Assembly (NCBI GenBank): GCA_003695105.1
Contig: RFIZ01000188.1
Span: 1-5,363 of the forward strand
Origin: Fidelibacterota bacterium
Lineage (GTDB): Bacteria > Fidelibacterota > Marinisomatia > Marinisomatales > J089
Direction: 5' to 3'
DNA length: 5,363 nt
Both the position numbers and the translations under genes were made by a program. Below, in pieces: positions 1 through 4,922 of the stretch. The notes under the pieces are model-generated. The model saw only the letters and a program-made list of their open reading frames with translations. It did no database searches and had not been told where the DNA came from. Each line of letters starts with the position of its first letter. Position 1 is the first letter of the stretch.

Positions 1-110
1 ACCTCGGGATAATTCCGAAGGATTTGTTCCAGTTGAGTCTGAACCTGCGTGCACAGGGAGCAATGAGACCGGGTGATCAATTGGACCTGGATGGGTTTCT
101 CAGTTTTCAT
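1..110 (-). CDS. Glutaredoxin-like / thioredoxin-fold protein, N-terminal part (cut by window edge)
   Basis: An open frame runs from ATG at 110-108 to the window edge without a stop, giving 36 codons and two extra bases. It encodes a short beta strand (VQLITR) followed by a CSLC motif (Cys17, Cys20) and an amphipathic helix (TQVQTQLEQIL). This is the usual opening of small glutaredoxin-like proteins, in which CxxC follows strand 1 and starts helix 1. The likely role is a cytoplasmic thiol-disulfide or redox function; the substrate is unknown. It lies just downstream of the Crp/Fnr gene on the same strand and is probably cotranscribed with it. An in-frame ATG at 152-150 would add 14 residues and leave only 12 bases to the regulator's stop. 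I prefer 110 because it gives the normal short N-terminus, but neither start has a clear ribosome binding site. The call rests on one motif and fold logic only. Confidence 0.62.
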   Translation of the reverse strand, partial: MKTEKPIQVQLITRSHCSLCTQVQTQLEQILRNYPE

Positions 111-164
111 ACACAACGAGTCTATGCCGTTTTCCCGGCATGGAACTGTCATGACCCGGACAAA

Positions 165-848
165 TCAGGATTCTTGGAGCCAGCCGGGATCGTGGACGTG
201 GAAATAGCGCCGGGAATAGGAGATAGTGCCGGCCTGAACCAGGTCATTCAAAATGGTGTTTACGGTCTGTCGGGCAGTGGCGGTGAGATCGGCAATTTCC
301 TGATGAGTGAGAAAGGGGCGTACCCGCCAGCCGTCCACCATTTTTTTCCCGAACGTGCGCACATAGCGCTTCAGGAAGGATTCCACCCGTTCCCGGGCGT
401 TTTTAAATACCAGGTCTTCCAGATGAGATTCAATCTTCCGCAACCGGAATCCAATGAATTTGTGGACGCTGCGGGTCAACATCGGATTTTCGTTCATCAT
501 CTCCTGAAACTGGTCCTTGCTGATGGAGCAGATCAGGGCGTCTTCCACCACTTCGGCGATGTTTTCGTGTTTTTCCTGCCCCAGAAGACTGCTTTCGCCG
601 AAGATTTCTCCCGGACCCAGCAGTTGGAGAGTCATGCTGCGACCGTCCTCGGTTAACCGGGAAATTTTGATTTTGCCTTCCTTCAGAAAATAAATCGTGT
701 CACTCGGTTCTTCCGGGAAATAGATGATTTCTTTTTTCCCGCTCCGGGTCATGTGCGTCTTTTCTTCCATCATTTTCATCATGTCCGGCTTGACGCCTTC
801 GAAGAGATTGAAGTTCTGAAGATACCAGAGTTTGGTTTTTTCAGACAT
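165..848 (-). CDS. Crp/Fnr-family transcriptional regulator
   Basis: This 227-residue protein has the full Crp/Fnr layout and length. An N-terminal cyclic-nucleotide-binding-type beta roll spans about residues 12-115, with the signature PGEIFGES at 79-86. A long dimerisation helix follows at about 118-148, and a C-terminal winged helix-turn-helix at about 155-218 has its HTH core at 179-203 (THQEIADL, then TARQTVNTIL). It binds DNA as a dimer to activate or repress promoters. The only cysteine is Cys107, so there is no FNR-type Fe-S cluster. The Arg-Ser pair that contacts cAMP phosphate in E. coli CRP is not obvious, so the ligand is unknown. In the recognition helix, CRP Arg180 is kept (Arg193), but Glu181 is Gln194 and Arg185 is Thr198, so the operator probably differs from the CRP site. 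The ATG at 848 has no visible ribosome binding site. It sits third in the minus-strand group after the stress protein and the small CxxC protein. Confidence 0.93.
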   Translation of the reverse strand: MSEKTKLWYLQNFNLFEGVKPDMMKMMEEKTHMTRSGKKEIIYFPEEPSDTIYFLKEGKIKISRLTEDGRSMTLQLLGPGEIFGESSLLGQEKHENIAEVVEDALICSISKDQFQEMMNENPMLTRSVHKFIGFRLRKIESHLEDLVFKNARERVESFLKRYVRTFGKKMVDGWRVRPFLTHQEIADLTATARQTVNTILNDLVQAGTISYSRRYFHVHDPGWLQES

Positions 849-909
849 AGGCGGTCAGGAAGAGGAGTGGGGGAAGGGGCGCCCCGACTGAACGGAACCG
901 GATGAATGT

Positions 910-1167
910 TCAGGATTCGTCCTGGATCTCCCGGGTGGAAATATAGGTGGGTTTATTGGGCATGAAATCTTCATGGTCCAAGACGGCATAGCCGTGGGCG
1001 TGACGAGTGGGGCATCCTTCACACGACCGTTTTCCCGATTTTTTATGCTGTAGGAGTTCCAGCACCTTTTCATCGGTCAGTTCCTCATCACTTTCCACGA
1101 ACCAGCGCAGCGTTATCAGGTATTTCTTGGGCTTTTTGGTTTCGTTTTCCACAAGGCTAGGATTCAA
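910..1167 (-). CDS. Small hypothetical protein with a CxxC motif
   Basis: I do not recognise this 85-residue protein. It is soluble and highly charged, with no signal peptide or membrane segment. A lysine-rich N-terminus leads into a strand-like stretch (KYLITLRWFVES, about 15-26), then a helix (TDEKVLELLQHK, 31-42), then CEGC (Cys49, Cys52), with three histidines soon after (His56, His58, His65). The end of the protein is polar (MPNKPTYISTREIQ). The CxxC plus histidines could bind a metal or be redox active, but this is inference. The start shown is TTG at 1167 with only a weak purine stretch upstream; GTG at 1152 is an alternative that would shorten it by five residues. It lies between the universal stress protein (71-base gap) and the Crp/Fnr gene (61-base gap) on the same strand. 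Charge pattern, CxxC placement and gene order favour a real gene over chance. Confidence 0.7.
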   Translation of the reverse strand: MNPSLVENETKKPKKYLITLRWFVESDEELTDEKVLELLQHKKSGKRSCEGCPTRHAHGYAVLDHEDFMPNKPTYISTREIQDES

Positions 1168-1183
1168 TCCATTTCCGTTTCAA

Positions 1184-1197
1184 TTAAAACAGTTTAA
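1184..1197. promoter_or_regulatory. Candidate 5-4-5 dyad operator upstream of the CxxC protein
   Basis: An inverted repeat TTAAA-N4-TTTAA lies 17 bases upstream of the start of the small CxxC protein, inside an AT-rich patch in otherwise GC-rich DNA. Two 5-base arms with a 4-base spacer is the geometry of Crp/Fnr-family operators, and a Crp/Fnr gene lies one gene downstream. On the minus strand a TTTAAT hexamer, one mismatch from a -10 box, overlaps the dyad, with no good -35 at the right distance. Bound protein here would cover the -10 position. The repeat is visible; its role is inferred, and AT-rich DNA gives such dyads fairly easily. Confidence 0.25.
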
Positions 1198-1238
1198 CAA
1201 CAATTAGACCACACCCACAAGCAGGGAACGAATCCATC

Positions 1239-2087
1239 CTATTGGCCGATCAATACGGGACGTTTGTCCAACTTGAGGAGATGATGGGTCAGGCTTCCGA
1301 GGGCGAAATCGAACAGTCCCCGCTTCGAATGGGCTCCCACGACAAAGAGGTGATGGGAGTCGATGTATTCCGTATCGATGGCTTTGATAATCCCGGTTGG
1401 GGTACAAACTTTTTGGATCGATGTGAAGCCGTGGGCCTGCAGATAGGCTTCGGCCTGATTCAGGAGGTGATCGCCCAGGTTGTGATCGGATTGGGACGTG
1501 AGCAGGGTGACATCCATGAGGTCCGGTAAAGCCAGCTGGGCAAAGCGTTGCAAGGCCCGTCCGGAAGGAAAACTACCGTCGAAGGCGATACACACCTTGA
1601 TTCGTTCTTGACTGAGATCCGGAAGCTGAATGTCCCGGGGTACGGCGTAGACCGGAGTAATCGAATGATCCAGGATTTCCGCCAGGGAATCCCCTTCGCC
1701 GGACTGGCTCTCGAAATGATAATAGGTTTTCATGCCCATGATCACCGCATCATAGAAATTGGATTCCTCCAGGATCATGGTACTGGGACTGCCTTGTACC
1801 CGGGCTTCCTGGTAGCGGACTTGTTGCTGTTCACAGACCCGGCGGAATTTTTCCAGGAGGGCATCGATCCTCGCCCGGGCTTCCGCCTCCTTCTGGGCTT
1901 CCAGCTTGTCCGCATAGTACAGTCCCCCCAGAGGGACGGGACCGATACTTTTTTCAATACCGGGGATGTCCAGAATGACCATGCCGGTCAATTCTGCGCC
2001 CAGGTTTTGGCCCATCAGGGACGCAATCTGAATGGCATTGTCGGTGTAGGGACTGGGGTCCAGCGGAATGAGGATACGTTTTAACAT
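1239..2087 (-). CDS. Tandem-domain universal stress protein (UspA family)
   Basis: This 282-residue protein contains two UspA-type domains. Domain 1 (about 2-150) opens with the typical strand ILIPLD and ends with a TPVYAVP strand. Domain 2 (about 161-282) opens with IKVCIAFDGS and ends with RPVLIGQ. Domain 2 carries a nearly canonical ATP-binding loop: Gly251, two residues, Ser254 in place of the usual second glycine, nine residues, then Gly264-Ser265. Domain 1 has a degenerate version around Gly118 (GMKTYYHFE), suggesting that only domain 2 binds nucleotide. Such proteins are cytoplasmic and induced by starvation, oxidative or redox stress; the partner is unknown. The ATG at 2087 follows an AAGGAG ribosome binding site at 2092-2097 (minus strand) by 4 bases. 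It is the first gene of the minus-strand group and is transcribed divergently from the selenoprotein gene. Confidence 0.93.
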   Translation of the reverse strand: MLKRILIPLDPSPYTDNAIQIASLMGQNLGAELTGMVILDIPGIEKSIGPVPLGGLYYADKLEAQKEAEARARIDALLEKFRRVCEQQQVRYQEARVQGSPSTMILEESNFYDAVIMGMKTYYHFESQSGEGDSLAEILDHSITPVYAVPRDIQLPDLSQERIKVCIAFDGSFPSGRALQRFAQLALPDLMDVTLLTSQSDHNLGDHLLNQAEAYLQAHGFTSIQKVCTPTGIIKAIDTEYIDSHHLFVVGAHSKRGLFDFALGSLTHHLLKLDKRPVLIGQ

Positions 2088-2107
2088 GCAACTCCTTCTT
2101 TCGTCAC

Positions 2108-2143
2108 TGTAATTTGACGGGCAACCGTTTGAGGAAAATTACA
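2108..2143. promoter_or_regulatory. Inverted repeat in the divergent intergenic region (candidate shared operator)
   Basis: The 96 bases between the two divergent start codons contain a perfect 8-bp inverted repeat: TGTAATTT at 2108-2115 and AAATTACA at 2136-2143, separated by 20 bases. The spacer holds a shorter inverted pair, ACGG (2117-2120) and CCGT (2125-2128). TGTAAT matches a -10 box at five of six positions on each strand, but neither copy has a convincing -35 hexamer at 16-18 bases. A TTGACG at 2114-2119 is a possible plus-strand -35, but its -10 would be weak. The symmetry suggests one regulator controlling both directions. The repeat is seen directly; its function is inferred. Confidence 0.4.
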
Positions 2144-2183
2144 CACGGGAGTCAGCAAGGAACAGTACTTTTTGGAAGGGAGT

Positions 2184-2984
2184 ATGACGGCGGTGAAAAG
2201 CAGTATGGCCGAAGATCTACGCCAGTGGGGGCAGGAATATACCCGCCGGTGGCTTGCGGCCCTCCGCCGGAAGGGACAGCCGGATTGGAAGCTGTACCGG
2301 TATATCCGAAATCGGCCCGGTCCGGCGGCTGAACCGGTTCGGCTGCGAAACACCCGCCTGGTTCTCATTTCGTCCGCCGGGGCTTATGACCCCACTTGTC
2401 AACTTCCTTTCCAGGCCGCTTCTCTGTTGGGAGACTATTCCCTTCGGCTGTTGCCTGCCGACACGGACCCGGGACGCCTGCAATTCGCCCATGACCATTA
2501 CGATCACCGGTACGTGGAGGCCGACCGCAATGTCCTGATACCTCTTGATCGGCTCCGGGAGCTTGTGCAGGAGGGATTTCTGGGTTCGGTGACCGAGTCC
2601 TGGATCAGTTTCATGGGGTACCAGCCGGACATTCGGCGGGTCCTTCGCCAGCTGATCCCGCAGATCCGGGACCAGGTTCGCATGATGGAAGCGGAGGCGG
2701 CCCTGTTGGTACCGTCCTGACCCCTGTGTACTCAGTCCGTGGGACTGATCGCCCGGGCCTTGGAGTCGGATGGACTACCCTGTGCGGTGACATCCTGGCA
2801 GGGGGCCATTTTGCGTCTGGTTCGGCCACCCCGGAGCACGGCTACACGGTTAAAACGGGGACAGACGCTGGGCTGCCCCGGCGATGCGGCGCAACAAATC
2901 CGTGTCCTCAAGGCTACTCTGGCCCTGCTGGAAGAACCGGCGTCAGGTGAACCGGTTTGGTTGGAAGAATCATGTCCGCAATAA
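2184..2984 (+). CDS. GrdB/PrdB-like selenoprotein (glycine/sarcosine/betaine/D-proline reductase selenoprotein B family), in-frame TGA read as Sec
   Basis: Read with TGA 2718-2720 as selenocysteine, this is a 266-residue protein. It resembles the short members of the GrdB/PrdB family, whose GrdB relatives are about 430 residues and PrdB about 240. Visible family features are the strand-loop RLVLISSAGAYDP (58-70), the conserved HDHYDH (103-108) followed by EADRN, PLDRLRELVQEGFLG (120-134), FMGY (143-146), ALLVPS (173-178), then Sec179-Pro-Leu-Cys182, QSVGLIARALE, and RPPR further on. Sec179 and Cys182 form a UxxC redox pair, so a reductase or thiol-redox role is likely; the substrate is unknown. 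It is not shown to be glycine reductase, as no grdA, grdE or grdCD lies in the window. The ATG at 2184 has AAGG 4 bases upstream; TTG 2172, GTG 2193 and ATG 2205 are alternatives. Its 3' end overlaps alkD by 13 bases. selA, selB, selC and selD must lie elsewhere. Confidence 0.88.
2718..2720 (+). other. Selenocysteine codon (recoded TGA)
   Basis: This in-frame TGA falls at the first position of the UPLC redox motif, after the hydrophobic strand ALLVPS and before QSVGLIARALE. That is where family members carry Sec or Cys in a (U/C)PxC motif. The frame stays open for a further 87 codons to TAA at 2982-2984, and the downstream part has the family character (RPPR, then a GxPGD-like stretch and a terminal helix). 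A SECIS-like hairpin follows at once. Termination here would remove the redox Cys and about a third of the protein. Confidence 0.88.
2732..2748 (+). promoter_or_regulatory. SECIS-like hairpin
   Basis: TCAGTCC (2732-2738) pairs perfectly with GGACTGA (2742-2748), leaving a GTG loop (2739-2741). The stem starts 11 bases after the TGA and the loop 18 bases after it. Bacterial SECIS elements lie within the coding sequence just after the UGA, with a small apical loop whose first or second base is G and about 16-37 bases between UGA and loop. All of these hold here. In the mRNA it would be bound by SelB carrying Sec-tRNA. No obvious bulged U or lower stem was found, so the fit to the E. coli fdhF element is partial. 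Confidence 0.75.
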
Positions 2985-3679
2985 ACCGGCTGCGAGAACA
3001 ACTTCGGGACCTGGCCGACCCGGTCCGGGCCCAAAACCTGGCCCGATTCTTTCAAACCGGTCCCGGTCAGTACGGGGAAGGGGATCGCTTCTACGGGATT
3101 CGGGTGCCCCACTTACGACAGGTGGCCGGACGAACCGAACTGCCGACCCTGGATGAGGCGGAACACCTGCTGCAGTCTCCCATCCACGAAGAACGTTTCG
3201 TGGCGCTCCTGCTCCTGATTCGTCTCTACCGGCGGAAAAATCCCGACCTCAGAGCACAGGTGTACCGGCTCTACCTGCGGAATACCCGCTTTATCAATAA
3301 CTGGGATCTGGTGGACACCTCCGCCGAACATATCGTCGGAGCCTGGCTCTGGGATAAAGACCGGTCACCGCTGAGTGATCTGGCCCGGTCGCCCCTGCTG
3401 TGGGAGCGCCGGATCGCCGTACTGGCCACCTTTCATTTCATCAAAAAGGGGGATTTTTCCACCACGCTGGCTCTGGCGGGGCAGCTGGTTCATGACCCTG
3501 AAGATTTAATCCACAAAGCGGTGGGATGGATGCTCCGGGAGATTGGGAATCGCCACCGGCCGACGGAAGAAGAATTTTTACGCGCTCATTACCGGGACAT
3601 GCCCCGGACGGCGCTCCGATACGCCATCGAAAAATTTCCCGAACCATTGCGACAGGCCTACTTGCGCGGGAGGATTTGA
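2972..3679 (+). CDS. alkD: AlkD-type DNA alkylation repair protein (HEAT-like 3-alkyladenine/7-alkylguanine DNA glycosylase)
   Basis: This 235-residue, all-helical protein is the usual length for AlkD. Family members flip out or excise N3- and N7-alkylated purines using a HEAT-like repeat scaffold around the DNA. Family stretches are visible in order: YGIRVPHLR (41-49), NNWDLVDTSA (109-118), LLWERRIAVLATFHFIKKG (142-160), IHKAVGWMLREIG (180-192) and MPRTALRYAIEKF (210-222). By motif alignment, the Bacillus cereus AlkD residues Trp109, Asp113, Arg148 and Trp187 correspond to Trp111, Asp115, Arg146 or 147, and Trp186, so it should be catalytically competent. I chose ATG 2972, 4 bases after GGAAG, over the upstream TTG at 2957. 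The start lies inside the end of the selenoprotein frame (13-base overlap), which points to translational coupling. It is followed 50 bases later by hypA; there is no known functional link between AlkD and hydrogenase maturation. Confidence 0.93.
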   Translation: MSAINRLREQLRDLADPVRAQNLARFFQTGPGQYGEGDRFYGIRVPHLRQVAGRTELPTLDEAEHLLQSPIHEERFVALLLLIRLYRRKNPDLRAQVYRLYLRNTRFINNWDLVDTSAEHIVGAWLWDKDRSPLSDLARSPLLWERRIAVLATFHFIKKGDFSTTLALAGQLVHDPEDLIHKAVGWMLREIGNRHRPTEEEFLRAHYRDMPRTALRYAIEKFPEPLRQAYLRGRI

Positions 3680-3680
3680 C

Positions 3681-3737
3681 ATGGACGGGACGCAGAGCTG
3701 GAACTGCCTGATGGGAAGGAGCATTCGGTATGCATGA
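3681..3737 (+). CDS. Possible 18-residue leader ORF between alkD and hypA
   Basis: An ATG at 3681 follows GGGAGGA (3668-3674) by 6 bases, a ribosome binding site better placed than that of most genes here. The reading frame is 18 codons (MDGTQSWNCLMG, then RSIRYA) and ends at TGA 3735-3737, overlapping the hypA start by 8 bases. The peptide resembles nothing I know. If translated, it could pass ribosomes from alkD to hypA. The purine run also encodes the last residues of AlkD, so the match may be chance. Confidence 0.25.
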   Translation: MDGTQSWNCLMGRSIRYA

Positions 3738-4071
3738 AATGTCCATCGCCCTCAGTATTTGCGATCTGGCCGCCGCCGAAGCCCACAAAGCCGGAGGCGG
3801 TCGGATCAAGGAAGTGGAAGTGGAAATCGGCACCCTGGCGGGAGTGATGGTGGAAGCGCTGGAATTTTGTTTTGAGACGGCCAAACGTTCCACCCCGCTG
3901 GCGGAAGCGAATTTGAAGATCGTAACCGTACCTGCCGCCGGCCATTGCCACACATGCGGAGCGCGGTTTGCCGCGGATCATTACTTGGTCACCTGCCCTG
4001 AATGCCATAGTTTTCAGGTGGTGATTGAGCAGGGAAAAGAATTGCGAGTCAAAACCATTTCCATCGAATAA
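3730..4071 (+). CDS. hypA: Hydrogenase maturation nickel metallochaperone HypA
   Basis: This 113-residue protein has the normal HypA length and architecture. It begins with the invariant MHE (Met1-His2-Glu3), whose His2 and N-terminus bind Ni(II). It continues with the conserved MSIALSICDLA helix and the VEVEIGTLAGVMVEALEF stretch, and holds a structural zinc site made by two CxxC pairs: Cys73-Cys76 (CHTC) and Cys89-Cys92 (CPEC). With HypB it inserts nickel into the large subunit of [NiFe] hydrogenase in the cytoplasm; homologues also serve urease in some bacteria. The start is firm: AAGGAG at 3716-3721 lies 8 bases before the ATG, and MHE must be N-terminal. hypB follows 11 bases later and hypF after that, so the three form an operon. 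The hydrogenase structural genes are not in the window. Confidence 0.97.
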   Translation: MHEMSIALSICDLAAAEAHKAGGGRIKEVEVEIGTLAGVMVEALEFCFETAKRSTPLAEANLKIVTVPAAGHCHTCGARFAADHYLVTCPECHSFQVVIEQGKELRVKTISIE

Positions 4072-4082
4072 AGGAGAAACAC

Positions 4083-4901
4083 ATGTGTGATACCTGCGGC
4101 TGCGGCCAGCCGAATGAGACGGTGACCATCCGAAAACCGGGAGACAAGGCGGAGGCGGTAGAACGTTCCTCTCACCATCACCACCACGGGGACCACGCCC
4201 ATTCCCACGACCATGGTTCGGAGCATCAACACGGTGCTGAGAAGGGTTCCCGGGAACGGATCCTTGCGGTGGAGAAGGATGTCCTCTCGGAAAACAATCG
4301 TCTGGCGGAACGGAACCGTGGATTTTTGGAAGCCCGACAAATCCTGGCGCTCAATCTGGTCAGTTCCCCCGGATCGGGTAAAACGACCATCGTCGAGGAA
4401 ACCATCCGCCGATTGCAAAACGATCTGCCCGTCACGGTGATCGAGGGTGATCAGCAGTCCATGCAGGACGCCAACCGGATCGATGCCACCGGAGTGCCGG
4501 TGGTGCAGGTGAATACGGGCACCGGTTGCCATCTGGATGCCCAAATGGTGTATCGTGCGCTGAAATCTCTGGATCCGCCGGCCCATTCCCTGCTCATCAT
4601 CGAAAACGTGGGCAACCTGGTCTGTCCGGCGCTCTTCGATCTGGGTGAAGCGCACAAAGTGGTGATCATCAGTGTCACGGAAGGGGATGACAAACCCCAT
4701 AAATACCCCACCATGTTTGCCGAAGCCGACCTGTGTCTGATCAACAAGACGGATTTGCTTCCCTACGTGGACTTCGACCTTGACCGCTGTCAATCCTTCG
4801 CCCGGGAGGTGAATCACCGGTTGAACTTCCTGACTTTGTCGGCCAGGACCGGGGAAGGGATGGACGCCTGGATTACCTGGATTCGGGAGCAGGTCCACTA
4901 A
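4083..4901 (+). CDS. hypB: Hydrogenase nickel incorporation GTPase HypB
   Basis: This is a complete 272-residue HypB. The N-terminus has a CxxCGC site (MCDTCGCG, residues 1-8), the high-affinity nickel site seen in E. coli-type HypB. A histidine-rich tract at 31-50 contains 11 histidines in 20 residues and may store nickel. The G domain begins near 85. It has P-loop SPGSGKTT (95-102), EGDQQSMQDA (121-130), the metal site Cys149-His150 with Cys181 (equivalent to E. coli Cys166, His167 and Cys198), IENVGNLVCP (173-182), VTEGDDKPHKYP (198-209) and guanine-specificity NKTD (221-224). It hydrolyses GTP to drive nickel transfer with HypA into the hydrogenase large subunit. AAGGAG at 4071-4076, overlapping the hypA stop, lies 6 bases before the ATG. 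hypF starts 21 bases after its stop. It carries both nickel-binding modules, so it could act as both store and chaperone. Confidence 0.97.
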   Translation: MCDTCGCGQPNETVTIRKPGDKAEAVERSSHHHHHGDHAHSHDHGSEHQHGAEKGSRERILAVEKDVLSENNRLAERNRGFLEARQILALNLVSSPGSGKTTIVEETIRRLQNDLPVTVIEGDQQSMQDANRIDATGVPVVQVNTGTGCHLDAQMVYRALKSLDPPAHSLLIIENVGNLVCPALFDLGEAHKVVIISVTEGDDKPHKYPTMFAEADLCLINKTDLLPYVDFDLDRCQSFAREVNHRLNFLTLSARTGEGMDAWITWIREQVH

Positions 4902-4922
4902 GAATCCTTGATCCGGCTCGAC

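Noticed and set aside
24..656. Long plus-strand open frame over the Crp/Fnr gene
   Set aside because: Antisense shadow of a clear Crp/Fnr coding sequence, with no recognisable domains.
876..885. GGGGCGCCCC palindrome between the CxxC protein and Crp/Fnr genes, as a terminator
   Set aside because: It has no loop and no T-run on either strand. It may be only a chance GC palindrome.
1164..1172. ATG-GAT-TGA mini-frame on the minus strand at the start of the CxxC protein gene
   Set aside because: Only two codons and out of frame with the gene; no evidence for a functional leader.
1548..2084. Plus-strand open frame over the universal stress protein gene
   Set aside because: Antisense shadow of a well-supported Usp gene; no family features.
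2172..2720. A 182-codon gene from TTG 2172 ending at the TGA
   Set aside because: The TGA is better read as selenocysteine, and ATG 2184 has the better-placed AAGG site.
2739..2984. A separate gene starting at GTG 2739
   Set aside because: It has no ribosome binding site, lies in the same frame as the upstream gene, and begins inside the SECIS-like loop. It is the C-terminal part of the selenoprotein.
3677..3679. The alkD TGA as another selenocysteine codon
   Set aside because: AlkD proteins normally end near this point after the EKFPEPLRQAYL helix, no redox motif surrounds it, and the frame beyond runs out of phase into hypA.
3676..3681. TTGACA as a -35 box for hypA
   Set aside because: No acceptable -10 hexamer lies 16-18 bases downstream, and the operon layout does not need a promoter here.
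3441..3953. Minus-strand open frame opposite alkD and hypA
   Set aside because: Overlaps two confidently identified genes and has low-complexity Ser/Pro/Arg content typical of shadows.
4014..4898. Long (294-codon) minus-strand open frame opposite hypB
   Set aside because: Antisense to an unmistakable HypB. The histidine and proline richness of the frame comes from hypB codon composition.
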